The translations under genes and the position numbers were made by a program. Positions 33,625 to 44,438 of a stretch of DNA of 45,000 nt are shown here, piece after piece. The notes under the pieces are model-generated. The model saw only the letters and a list, made by a program, of their open reading frames with translations. It was not told the DNA's origin and did not search any database. This DNA is from Cryptococcus deneoformans JEC21 (Eukaryota; Basidiomycota; Tremellomycetes; Tremellales; Cryptococcaceae), in NCBI RefSeq assembly GCF_000091045.1, contig NC_006670.1:837501-882500 (forward strand). The letters are read 5' to 3'. How positions within the stretch are numbered: position 1 is the stretch's first letter; the number at the start of each line of letters is the position of its first letter.

Positions 33625-34975
33625 ATGGCTCAGCAAGTTGAAGAAATTGAGCAAGACCTTTCTCATATCCATTGGTAAGGGATACGTCAGTGTTTCAATC
33701 GCACAGGCTGAACAGCTCCCCCTTTTTGCTTTGTAGGTCATGGCCAGAAGCTATAGCGGTGAGATAACTAGAGTCTTCTCAACCTTATCCTTGCTCAAAA
33801 TACTTTTAGGCCAATCCTGCAAGATCGCTAGCCACTCCTGATCTAGCGTAAGTTGAAATCATCTCCGATCATTCCAAAATGCTGACCATTAAATCCAGGA
33901 TGGATTACTTTGCATATTCTCCGTTTTGGGACGCGAAATCTAATAATAATGTGTTGCGAACTCAAAGGCGCATAGAGAATCCGGCGTATGGACATGCAGA
34001 GGAAAAGGTGTACGTTAATCATCGGTTACTTGTGGATTTCATTGTGCTTGACAGTTTATGATAGCGAACTTAATGCCTTTATGTCTGGTTTCGAATACGT
34101 CGTGGCACATTCTCAACCTCCCGACCTATTTGTGATTCATAGGCGCGAAGTTGAGTCGTCAGGAAAACGTGATAGAGTCACTGGCGCATGGTTCATACTC
34201 CATGAGAAGATCTATCAATGTCCGACGTTGTTCGATGTGATGTCTACACGATTAGTACGTTTTGTGTACATCGTTTTCTTCATAGTGTTCTGATCTGACG
34301 GAACCGCATAAGAAAAATGCGACGAGCCTCATCTCGAAGACGTTGAGCACCCTGTCAGAGAATCGTCCTCCAGCCAATCCGCGTACTACCACACTTTGGC
34401 GCTCTATTCCCTCTGTGACGTCTAATCAACCTGATGGCACACAACCTTCCTCTTTAGACCAGGCAGAAAAGCCGGATGAAGGAAAGAAAGATGACAGCCT
34501 CAATGGCAGCAGTCCATTAGATGGATCTGACGGGAAGGCATCACCAGCCGGTCCGGACTGGCACCTTTTCCACGCTTTGCAAGCTACAAGGGCTTCTCTT
34601 GTCTCCCTCGAGACTCTTGCCAAGACACCTACCCAAACAACCGATCCCAGAGAAGAGCTGAATAACATAGAGATCGCAATGGATAATCAATTCGGTGGTC
34701 AAAATCAGAGCCTGTCTGGCAAGGGCCCGAATGTCAAGGGAGGGGCTGCAGCTGTGAAAAATATATCCGTACCTTTCGTCCCCAAACATAGCGCTGGTCA
34801 CGCAACTAGTACAACGGGACTTACTCCATCAATATGGGGTGGCTCAGCTTCCTTGGGAGTTTCAACGGCGGCTGTACCAGCGAGAGAAGCGGGCGGGTCA
34901 CCACTAAAGTGGCCGGGAGGAGATAAGTCTGCCCCTATTGCAGGCGCAACTTTAGCTGGACAGACAGGCCGATGA
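33625..34975 (+). CDS. MED6: Mediator complex subunit 6
   Basis: Six exons (33625-33674, 33737-33758, 33810-33847, 33899-34009, 34065-34254, 34313-34975) encode about 357 residues. The Med6 domain (~12-140) reads HIHWSWPEAIA, MDYFAYSPFWDAKSNNNVLR, ELNAFMSGFEYVVAHSQPPD, LFVIHRRE and AWFILHEKIYQCPTLFDVM, closely matching the family order (W..P..L, DYF..SPFYD..SNN, GxEY, YQAPDL). MED6 sits in the Mediator head and contacts Pol II and the middle module. The C-terminal ~200 residues are low-complexity (Ser, Pro, Thr, Gly, Lys), as in many fungal MED6 proteins. The first three exons are 50, 22 and 38 nt, a run of very small exons. Confidence 0.95.
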
Positions 34976-35076
34976 CAGTAATAAAGGTGCTCTAGGCCAT
35001 AAATCTACTATAATTTCAACAAAACAGCCATTTGTAAGCATGTAATGCATGATTCATATTTATCAGTCGCTGCCCC

Positions 35077-38000
35077 TTAGTGTGGCGTCGTATTGATGTT
35101 ATCCCTTCTTGTGGCAAAGTTAACCAGTCTTCTGAATTCTCCGAACGCTTTGGGCGTTTCTGATCTTTCAGCACCATCTGTACTGCCAGACCTCAGTAGT
35201 CCTGGCAAGCCAGCAACACCACTAGTAGGAGAAAACAGTGACGCTGAACTGCCAACTGGTGATATAACTGTCCGAGAGATATCGACAGAAGTCGGGGGGT
35301 CCATATCGATATGAGTGAGGAAGGAAGTGTCTGAGAGTTCAGAATTGGTTGAGGTGACGGAAAGGAATATGTCGAGCAGGCGTTGTTGGTCGGTACGAGG
35401 GGTACCTTTCAGGTCCAAAATCTGTCGAACAAGGGTGTCGGCTCACGTTCAAGGAGGTACGAATAACTTCCGACCTACCTTTTGGAAATTGGTGAATGAA
35501 CGGTCCCCGATAAGAAGACAATAGTTCTGGACAAAACCTAAGAGATATTAGCCTTAGTGTGGATCGTGAATGGTCCATCCGTACCTTCCGGTGGGTCATC
35601 AGGGGCCAGTATGACTTTGAGCATAGTCTCGAGCTGCCCTGTGTTCTTTGTAACGTATTTCGTATAGCTATGCGTATGTCAATTCCGTGAAAGGCCCGAT
35701 TCCGCTTACATAGTCGTTGAATTTTCAGGATGAGGTTCCGGAAGATCAAGCAGGCAAGCTTTCACAGCTTGGACGTCGAGGAGGATCTATAGCCAATAAA
35801 TACAAGTCTCTGAGGGATATCGAATGTGCTTACCTGTTCAGCCCCAATTTTCTTTAACGGCCTACTTTTAATCACCGATTGCGTGAATTTCGTTATGACC
35901 ACTCTGTCATTTCAATATATTAGTATCTTTTCTCTGTGATAATCCGACGAACGTACCCAACAGCCTTGTCAGCAAAGTTTCTAATGTACTTTTTTGATTC
36001 CACCCGCCCTCTGACGGCTTCTGCAACTTGCTTGATGCTCCCAACAAGATCGACAACATATGCTGATCGGCCGCTCACGTTTTCCAGATGCATCCAGGGG
36101 GTTTTGAGAACAGCAGCGAAAGCGGGCTCGCAGGCTGTTTCAAGCTCGCGTAGGATTGTTGTTATGCACGTTGACATGACACTAGATGATGTCAGCTAGG
36201 AGTCCAGCTTTTTTTCGTCGGTTGGACTGACCTGGAAAAGGTTTGGCGTTCGTCTTGAAATGATATTTCCTCTCGAAATTTGGAATCAATTTTGTCTTTA
36301 AGCCGCTCCTCAAGCTGTAAAGATGTGTTCAGGCAATACTCTGCTGTATTCAAAACCATGCAAGCTGTCTTCACTTCTTGCAAACTGTCTCGTCCTTCTA
36401 AAGACTTTCTGACCGGTTTCAAACCTGCTAACAGAACGTCGTCTTGTCGCCCGACTTCAAGTCAGCTTACTACCCTAAAAGGGTAAGCTCTATGTATCTC
36501 ACCCGCATAAATCCTTAGCCACTTGGCAAAGACTTGTGAGAGCTTCTTCATGGTTTCACCCTTCGAATATTTTTCACATTGTTCCAATTGCTGACCGTAG
36601 AAATAGAACAGTTCCGTGGACGATGGAAGTATTGTGGGGGCGGGTGCGTCTGTCTCTTCTTGTATGGCGCCTTCGACAGACGAACGAGATTTGAGTCCAC
36701 GATATGCTGAAAGCATGTCCGAGATGGCACTAATAGTTAGCGCGTTAGCACGCCATTTCCAAACCACTGCACAGGCAGCTCACCGATCTTGAGCATCCAC
36801 ATATACACTGAGATACTTATCAAAGACGGATGAGATGACCCATTTTGAAGTTCCGCCCCTCAGCGATAGACTAATAACCTCCTCAAACTATTTTGCCTCA
36901 GCGAAGACTTCTGCACCTGCCTTGCAACTTACCGGCATCCCGAATTTCCTTGACATGCCTCCTTCGAAATCCAAAGTTCCTTGCAATGCATCTAGAAGGA
37001 CATTGACAGCTGGGGTCTGTTTGGCCAGTACATTCGCCAAATCTGATCTGGTGCATTCCGAAAAATTGGCAACAAGAAGGCGAGTTACTTGCCAAGTATC
37101 GGGGAATAACATTGCGTCTTCCTCGTCATGGTGCTTGAGGACTCTACGGAACCATGCGTATCGGCGTGGCACATTGTCCAATTGACCGGCTTCGTCAGTT
37201 GCACGGAATATTCTGCGGTATTCCGCAAGCTGAAGTTGTAGGTAACGTTCGATTATGTGGTTTCTTCCAGAAGTAGGTCAGAACCAGCTCTTGGTTCTGT
37301 ATATTGCACTCACCTGAAGTCGCCACCCAATACATCAACAGCCAAACAGACTTCTGAGATGGTCCTTTTGTCTATTGGTTTATTCGGATCCTGCTTGAAG
37401 CTTCACGCAATACGGTCAGTAAAGCCCCACAGCGCAAGTTGGACTCACAAGGCATCCATCTCAACAGCCACTTTTTCTTGAACGGTCTTCCTGTCATTCT
37501 CAGCTGACTTAAAGAGATGAGAAACGGTAGGGATAGTGGAGAGGGGTTTAAGTGGGCCAAGGAGTTCCATCACTGCCTATTTGCAGGATAAGCTAAGTTC
37601 ATCGAGAAGATTGAGCTGGGCATACTGCAAGAGCTTGCGAGATTTCCTTATATCGACGTGTAGGTAAGAGCTGACTCAACTGCTGATGAGCTTGCCCTAG
37701 TATATAGTTGTAAGCGAGTGTAATTCCTTCTATGTAATACTCACTGAGCATGGCCCATCTCTCCAGCGTTTGTATGGTCGTAGTTAGGTTACTTTTAGCA
37801 ACGTCCAGACGTTGTATGTCAGATGTGATACCTTTGACAATTGCTTCTGCTTCGGCAGCCTTTTCACGGATCACGTTTATTTGAAGCATGAGTTGCTTCG
37901 TCGAGTACATAGTAGTGAGCTATAGCATCCTATATGGTAGGAGAAGAGTACCTACCCCGATCTCGCTTTGAATGACGCTCATCTTGCCTGGATCCTGGTC

Positions 38001-38245
38001 TCTCTTCAGCTCAGCTTTGAGCCTGGCAATTTCCTCCCGGATCTCCATTGCCTCCAGCTGCAGTTTTGCCTGTATCTGCTTGTGTCGACCCAGCGACTCG
38101 GCTGCGGGCGTTTCACATTAGTTGGGCAGGTGTAAGACGACGGGAACTTGCCATCGGGGAACTCCTTCGCGAGACGGTCCATGGCACTCGTGCTCGCTGC
38201 TGCTGATGCATGGCCAGTTGATAACTGGGTGCTGGACGATGGCAT
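35077..38245 (-). CDS. VPS53: GARP complex subunit VPS53
   Basis: Fifteen exons give about 812 residues (yeast 822). Boundaries on the minus strand: 38245-38152, 38101-37956, 37895-37626, 37576-37449, 37400-37314, 37263-36933, 36887-36784, 36729-36503, 36424-36232, 36181-35957, 35903-35834, 35786-35710, 35667-35585, 35537-35479, 35421-35077. Family segments: ITSDIQRLDVAKSNLTTTIQ, LAVDVLGGDFRNHIIERYL, WFRRVLKHHDEEDAMLFPDT, VFDKYLSVYVDAQDR, VLNTAEYCLNTSLQLEERL, VVITKFTQSVIKSRPLKKIG, FQKILDLKGTPRTDQQRLLD. GARP tethers endosome-derived vesicles to the trans-Golgi network. The first intron has a GC donor (38151-38150). An apparent stop at 36890-36888 lies in a 45-nt GTAAGT...TAG intron. The exon-3 acceptor (37896) could instead be 37920, adding a few residues. 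The gene is divergent from DCTN5. Confidence 0.94.
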
Positions 38246-38396
38246 GCTTGATTTGGGAGTAGAGTCACTTTAGAACATAAATGTTACCGAGATCTTTGTC
38301 GTCATCAGTCGACCGGCCTGTCGCGTCGAGCGCGAGTTGGTTTTTGTTGATTCCTCTCAGCTCCAGTCCATCATAATACTATCTATAGAGAGGATA

Positions 38397-38462
38397 ATGG
38401 GTCGTCATGGGCGCATTCGACCCAGCAATCACATACGACAGGTCAACATACATAGAGACTGA
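38397..38462 (+). other. Upstream ORF overlapping the DCTN5 start codon
   Basis: An ATG at 38397, ten bases before the DCTN5 ATG (38407) and in a different frame, opens a 21-codon ORF ending at a TGA (38460-38462). It has A at -3. If the transcript includes it, scanning ribosomes would meet it first, which could lower DCTN5 translation. Whether the mRNA starts upstream of it is unknown. Confidence 0.35.
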
Positions 38463-39202
38463 TACGGGTAGTAAGCATCGTCATCTCCCAATACAGCGTC
38501 ACCGCCTCACACGCCACCTTGCATAGACAAGGTATCACGCAAAGCCCTCATCGCAGGAGCTACAAATATAGTCTTGGGCGGTAAATCTATCATCCAGACT
38601 TCCTCTATACTCCGTGGAGACCTGAGGAGATCGGCCGCAGGCCAACATGTGGTTATATCAGTGGGGAGATATTGTTTAATAGGGGAAGGAGCGGTCATTA
38701 GGCCGCCAGGCAAGATGTACAAAGGGTTGGTCTTAACAATACGACCATCCTTATACGCTGCTGATCAAACAAATCAGGACGTTCACGTTCTATCCTCTGC
38801 GGATAGCAGACTTCACCCACATAGGTCCAAATTGTATCGTTGAAGCGGCGCAAATCGGCAGCTGCGTTGAGATTGGTGAGGGAAGCATCATCGTGCGTCT
38901 GTCTACTTTTTCTATCTATGTCATGGACTGGGTCTGAATGCAGAGACAATCTTTAGGGGAAATTCGTTGTTATAAAAGACTTGGCGGTTATCCTTCCTAA
39001 CACTGTCCTCCCAGAAGGGACAGTTGTGGCCTCCATGTCCGTCTGGGGCGGCAATCCAGGTTAGTTGCTTTTAGCTTCCCTCTAGATTCGGACTCGCTGA
39101 CGTGTTCTAGGTCGCATGATTGACACTCTTCCTGAAACGTATCAAGAAACAATGGAGGCCAAGTGTAAAAGCTATTATCAACGGTTTCGCCCCGCTCATT
39201 AA
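38407..39202 (+). CDS. DCTN5: Dynactin subunit 5 (p25)
   Basis: Exons 38407-38470, 38527-38725, 38778-38892, 38957-39059 and 39111-39202 encode 190 residues (human DCTN5 182). The protein begins ...STYIETDTGNKVSRKALI, then NIVLGGKSII, ILRGDLRR, GRYCLIGEGAVIRPPGKMYK, FTFYPLRIADFTHIGPNCIV, AAQIGSCVEIGEGSII and VILPNTVLPEGTVV, the hexapeptide-repeat left-handed beta helix of p25. It ends DTLPETYQETMEAKCKSYYQ, also diagnostic. p25 sits at the pointed end of dynactin, which couples dynein to endosomal cargo; filamentous-fungal homologues are needed for endosome transport. Donor GTAAGC at 38471 was chosen over GTAGTA four bases upstream because it keeps the GNKVSR motif. The promoter is shared with VPS53 (161 bp between starts). 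Confidence 0.95.
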
Positions 39203-39463
39203 TGTGCCAAAACTCAAGCTGCCACGGCTTTCACTACTTTCACAAGTACAAACTTGTACAATCACTTGTACTGGTACGGTATCACAAGGATGTACAAATA
39301 GGATACCATGCATATATGCAATTGCTAATTATTAGTCATTATACACATAAAAGTCATCATCGCCCTTGGAGAAAATATCCCCTATGAGTCGTTTGGTGCG
39401 TGACCGTCGTAATGAACCGAGGGCTTAAGCTCAGTTCAGATGGTCATCCACAGATTTTGCAAA

Positions 39464-41857
39464 TTATTTTCCATTCCTCGTAATGTCCATGCTGGTCGGT
39501 CGGCTTGACGACCCCATACTCCAAAGCGTATTCACGCTGCCCACACTCATCATCATTTTCTCCCTGCTCGAACTTCGCCTTCTGGGTATTCCCACTCCCG
39601 GCGGTGTGGTATATACGGCTTCTGATTTACCTTGAGCAAGACTTTCCATACGCACCGCTTCTCGTCGGTCATACTCTTTGAGGGCAGCTTGTGCAGCCGC
39701 TGGATTACTGTTGCCAACGACATAGATATGTTCGGTGGAGCATATAGTGGAATACAGTCGGCTCCAAGGTGATTTTCCATTGTCAGGGGTTTTTGTCATG
39801 GTATCCTGAACATTACTTGTATCGGCAGATTTGGATATCCCCATAAGCTTTAGGGTTGCTTCCATTCTATGTCTTTCTCGTTTGTCTTCTTCATCTTCTT
39901 CCGTAGGTTCAAGTTTGCGACCAGTAGTGGCTCCCTTTTCTTGTTGCAGGGGGGGTGAAGTTGAGCTGATAGCACGTGAAGCGAGCGTAAGTGGTCGCAA
40001 AGCTGGTCTGGGAGATCCGGGGCTCGTGACTCCACCAAAGCCGAAGGAGCGAAAATCAAGAGAGAAGCCTCGGCGAGCCTATCACAAATCAAGATGAGCA
40101 ACGGCAAACTGGCGTGTAGGATGGTACGGTGTGCAAAACCCACCCTTTTTTCTTGCTTGGCTACCGTAGCCCTGGACGGTTCGACTGAGGTAGTTAGGGG
40201 CGAAGGCAATAGTACCTCTTCAACTACAGGTGTCTTCTCGGCCGCCCCAGAAAATGTTCTAGCCATTATCATACTTAACGGCCTGCCTCTCTTGTCCTTT
40301 GATGAAGCAGAGTCTTGAGAGCTAGCAGAGGCTTGTGAGGTCATTTCTGCATTAAAAGCTTGAGCAAAAGGGGCAGCATTATGTTTGAGAGGCGTTTGAA
40401 TGGCAGAGACGTTTCGTGAACCAGCTGGGCCGGTTTTATAATCAACTGAAAGAATATGCTCAAACCCTTCTTGAGCAATGATGCGGTCAATTATCTTATT
40501 AATAGCCACTTTTATTAGTGTCTGTACATGTAGGGTGAATAGGGTCTCAATACCTTTGAACAATAAAGATTGAGTGCTTTGTTGGTGTCTTTAAGTTGCT
40601 TGATCTCATTCTCCAATGCTGAAACTCGTGATCAGCTTCAATATGATGGTGGCACAGAAGACTTCCGCACTCATACCCTCGGTGTTAATGTCTTTTTTCA
40701 GGTACCCCGGCTCTCTTTCTTCTTGAAAAATACCCAGTTCAGAGGCCAGATTTCGTCCATTAAGAGGCGAGTAACCATTATCACTGGCTATTTTGCCCCG
40801 TCTGCTTAACGGGCTTTCCAGAAGTAATCCTTCATTCAATGGCTCTGGTTCGTGCCTTTCATATCTGTCTTGCAATTGATCAGCATTTAAGAGACCATCT
40901 TTTTCTCTAATATCTCCATTGAGTGTTCTTTCCCTCAAAAATAACTCCCAGGCCTCGTTATCTTCCTGTAGAGCGTTATTCAAGTTTTTAAGTTCTTGTA
41001 TATCTTGGGTGAGAGTGCTGTTTTTGGCCCGGAGGGTCGTACACGACAGTTTGAGGGAGGCAATTTCATCTTTCAATGATGATATAGTACCGTCTTCGCG
41101 TCGCTGTGCAGCTATAGCTGGTGCAACTGCAGTTTTATGAGGCGTTGATAGGAGTGAGTTGATGCGTGCCCGGAGATGCGCTTCCTGAGCTTGGAAGGCG
41201 CGTCGTTCGGCTTCAAAAGCCGTTTCCTATTTATCATCAGAAGAACGAGTGTAAGTTATCTATCGCTATAACCGAGGTTTTCGTTATATCCACTCGCCTG
41301 GTCAGCGTACCGCTTTTGAGCCTCCCTGATCTGCCTTTCAGTCTCTGACACTCTTTTACGCAGTCTGTCCAAGAGCGCATTGCGCTCTACGAGGTCAGCT
41401 TCCATACGGCCCTGCACCGAACGAGGAAATCAACATAAATCAGCACCACTGTTGTTCCTCTCAGCTATGCTGATTAACTTGCTTGTTCGTTAAGAGACTC
41501 ATCGAATCGAGATTGTAAAGTCGCCATGGCTCTAGAGAGTTCGCCAATATCTCTTTCAAGCTTGTCTCTGTTATTTTCCAGCATCTCGATCTTCCCTACC
41601 ATCTGCAAATCCAAACTAACCATCAGCGAGTTTCTTGGAACACGGTGTATGTTTAAAGGATCCACCTTGTCTTTCAAATCCCATTCGCCTCTGAGGGCTT
41701 GTACGAGATCATTTCTCGTGATCGCTCTCAACTGATCGTCGCTTTTGTCTCTTAGACTGTCCCACGCATTGTCCTCTGTTGTGAGGTTGGGCGCAATACG
41801 TGGGGTGATGGAGGGGATTCGCTTCCTGTGCGGTGGGAGTGGGCGAGAGAGAGCCAT
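39464..41857 (-). CDS. Conserved coiled-coil protein, function unknown
   Basis: Seven exons (41857-41666, 41602-41483, 41411-41298, 41226-40677, 40618-40554, 40494-40144, 40078-39464) give about 668 residues. Residues ~65-250 and ~330-370 are coiled coil (MLENNRDKLERDIGELSRAM; LVERNALLDRLRKRVSETER; LENEIKQLKDTNKALNLYCS). Between and after them come short motifs that look conserved: DNEAWELFLRERTLNG, KIIDRIIAQEGFEHILSVDY, then GFSLDFRSFGFGGVTSP. The C-terminal third is basic and Ser-rich (RRRSSSREK). I do not recognise the family; a cytoskeletal, spindle-pole or nuclear-envelope role is only a guess from the coiled coil. Introns 2 and 3 both have GC donors (41482-41481 GCAAGT; 41297-41296 GCGAGT), with no frame-keeping GT alternative. 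Intron 1 (63 nt) is a multiple of three and stays open if retained, so a longer isoform is possible. Confidence 0.85.
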
Positions 41858-41952
41858 ACGGGGAACGCCTGGGAAGAGAGGGAAGAGACGAGGGGGAAGA
41901 GGAGGAGTATAAAGGAGCAATGAACGAGAAAGCGAGAAACGCGCTCAGAGCT

Positions 41953-41966
41953 CACACACACACACA
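41953..41966. repeat. (CA)7 microsatellite upstream of the coiled-coil gene
   Basis: Seven CA units in the 220-bp region between the coiled-coil gene start and the ALE1 stop codon. A second CA tract lies in intron 1 of ALE1 (GT repeat on the plus strand, about 44150-44162). Confidence 0.9.
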
Positions 41967-42077
41967 AACATACAAACGAAAGTCAAACAAGCTTGTATAA
42001 TATGCATTTATACCCATTTATACCCACTTCTACATCTACTGATATTTCATACATCGCCATCCTCATTCACTAACCGC

Positions 42078-44250
42078 TCACTTTCGCAGAGGATCGTCCT
42101 TCTCATTCTTCGGAGTCCCACCAGGCGTGTCACCCGGGGTTTCCTCGCCTTGAATCCACTTGTCCAGGAAACCATGATCGCGAATCGCCACTCCCATAGC
42201 GACGCCTTCACCTGAATCCTGGTACTCTGGATTGTCCAGATCATGTTTCACCCATCGAAGGTCTGTACTATCCATCTCGTCCTCGGGTGGCGGAGGTGGT
42301 GTACTGTCAACGGGCGGTGAGGGTGGCGAGACCTTGACGCTAGGTGTGATTCGGGGCTTGCGCTTGTCTAGACCTCGTTTCAAAGCTTTACGACCACCGA
42401 ACGACATGAAACATATGGAGATGATGACTGCGACATGGCCGTACCAATACATTCTGTTCCAAGCGCCGATGGAATCTTTGAAATTGAGCAAAAGGAAAGG
42501 CGCTACGAGGTAATTGAGCGTGGACTGCACCGAAATCCAGCCAATGAGGTCGTACACCCGCTTTGGAGGACCAGGTTGTGCGGTTTCGGAGGGAGGAAGG
42601 AAATATGGGCGGACATAACGACGGAATTGACGGCCAAGGGAGGTCACGAGGCCGCCCATAAAGAAGGCCACTGCATGATTAGCAAAGACCAGAATACCCA
42701 AAACTTACGGTAGTAGCCCGGACTGATGCCATGCTAAGTCGCTACTTATTAGTTGCAGCTCACTCACGCCAAGCAATCACCTACCCAGAATGCAGAGGTC
42801 AAGAAAGTTGCCATGCTTTCTTTGAACCCTGGTTTCTTTCCTTTCTTCGTAACTCGCTTGTAAACTACATCTCTAAGCCATACCTATAAAACAATGATAA
42901 ATGAGCCACGTAACAAATGCAGGCAGATGACTTACGTTGGTGCGGCAGTTCCAGCTATCAAAGAGTATTTTGAAGCTCTCTGCGGTCTCAATTCCTTTGA
43001 TATTGATATTACGAACCCTGTTCCATAAGGTTCTTCCAGTCTTGGGGTCATAACCATTGAAGCCAATGCCTGTGAGGATACAAGCACCCTATGATGAAAT
43101 GAGCGGTGTTCAGCACTTCCGTCAATGTAGTAATCCCACCTCTGACAAGCTCCAAACTGCATAGTACTTTGTTCTGGCTAGCAGTCCTGCAAGCTGAACG
43201 AAACCGAATTTCCTTGTCCACCCCCAGCCAGTCCAGATGGGACTCAAGACATTCTCATAACTGTACTTATCGCCGTACAGGGCATAAACTCCCAGAAAGA
43301 ACAAGCCGATCACGAGGTGAAGGTACGCCACTCTCTTACGGCCATATGGAATCCGGCGTTTGGTGGCTTTTGCCTGTTCTGGGGAGGAGCCAGCAGGTGG
43401 ACTACTGTAGAGTCGTTTGTGAATCAGGGCGTCGTACGTGGCATAGTCGAAGGAGGGCCCGACAAGGACAGAAGGGAAGAAAAAACTATTCGAACGTTGG
43501 CTATTCAAAACAAAGAAACGTTTTACAAAATGGCTCACCAATAACCCAGGAAAGCGACCAAGCTGGGAATTTGTATAAGCCTCGTCGCCAATTGATTGGC
43601 ATCAAGCTCCTGCGCTGTAAGTTTCCGTCCTCAAAATGCTCGAACGCACCTCTTCTTTTACTTTTCCATCATGTACATTCCATGCAAATGTGGAGAGCTT
43701 CATTACAAGCACCATTTGGCTGCCTGTGATTTCGATTGTGGAGGCAGGCAGTCCTAAAACAGATCGCTTTATGTGGCTACACGGTTAGTCATGTCCATGA
43801 GACTGCTACGTACTTGAACAGCAAGTGCCCCATAACAAACCTGAATGGAATCGTTAATCATTCTGCCTCTTTATCGGCCTAGAACATCGTGTCCAACTCA
43901 CGCAAACACAACCCACGGCATGTTCTTGTCCTTCATGCCATTCACGATGGCGTAGGTCCCTAGCGAGCTGAAGAGCATATGGAGCATTCCCCCGCCTAAT
44001 CCCAAGAGGGGCACAAGGAAGACAGTAGAGATAGCGATGGAAAAGAGATGCGCGACATTGGGATGGGCTGAAGGTAAGCGGACGAAGATGGAGCCGAGTG
44101 GAAATGCGACGAGGAGGGAAAATATGAGCTGTGGGGTGTGAGCGAGGTGTGTGTGTGTGTGTGCGGGTAGGATCGTATGCTGACCTTTAGCTGGTCTGTG
44201 GGAGCTCCGACTACGTCGGAGAGTTCTGTGAATAAAGAGTCCCAGAACAT
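42078..44250 (-). CDS. ALE1: Lysophospholipid acyltransferase ALE1 (MBOAT family)
   Basis: Ten exons (44250-44185, 44128-43902, 43840-43814, 43776-43650, 43609-43539, 43485-43140, 43088-42936, 42883-42785, 42733-42709, 42670-42078) encode about 577 residues with many membrane segments. Family motifs: FVMGHLLFNHI, IEITGSQMVLVMKLSTFAWN, FPSVLVGPSFDYATYDALI, KYYAVWSLSEGACILTGIGF, WNCRTNVWLRDVVYKRV and LTSAFWHGISPGYYLAFFMG. The MBOAT catalytic His is H373 in FWHG, the first residue of a 25-nt exon. The enzyme reacylates lysophospholipids in the endoplasmic reticulum. Three introns are extremely short (37, 40 and 38 nt: 43813-43777, 43649-43610, 42708-42671), and each is required by the frame. The C-terminal tail is Pro/Asp-rich and cytosolic in character. 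It is divergent from KAE1 with 188 bp between starts. Confidence 0.95.
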
Positions 44251-44438
44251 GGTGTATGATGTGGAAAGAGGAGATGGAAATGTCGACGATGTCATCGGAA
44301 ATGGCGAGAAAATCAACAATTATTCGAGGCACCAATGTTGTTATGCTTGTACTTTTAATTGTCTTCTTTAATAGTTATTATACTCATTGTTCTCACCATT
44401 CTCTCTATTCGTTCCATTGCACTCCCCCGGATCCAGCC

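Noticed and set aside
36888..36890. Apparent in-frame stop (TAG) in VPS53
   Set aside because: It is the acceptor of a 45-nt GTAAGT...TAG intron (36932-36888) whose removal joins KFGMP to FEEVIS in frame, consistent with the family.
43777..43813. Apparent frameshift in ALE1 between FVMGHLLF and IEITGSQ
   Set aside because: A 37-nt intron with a GACTAAC branch site restores the frame and creates the family-typical NHI motif.
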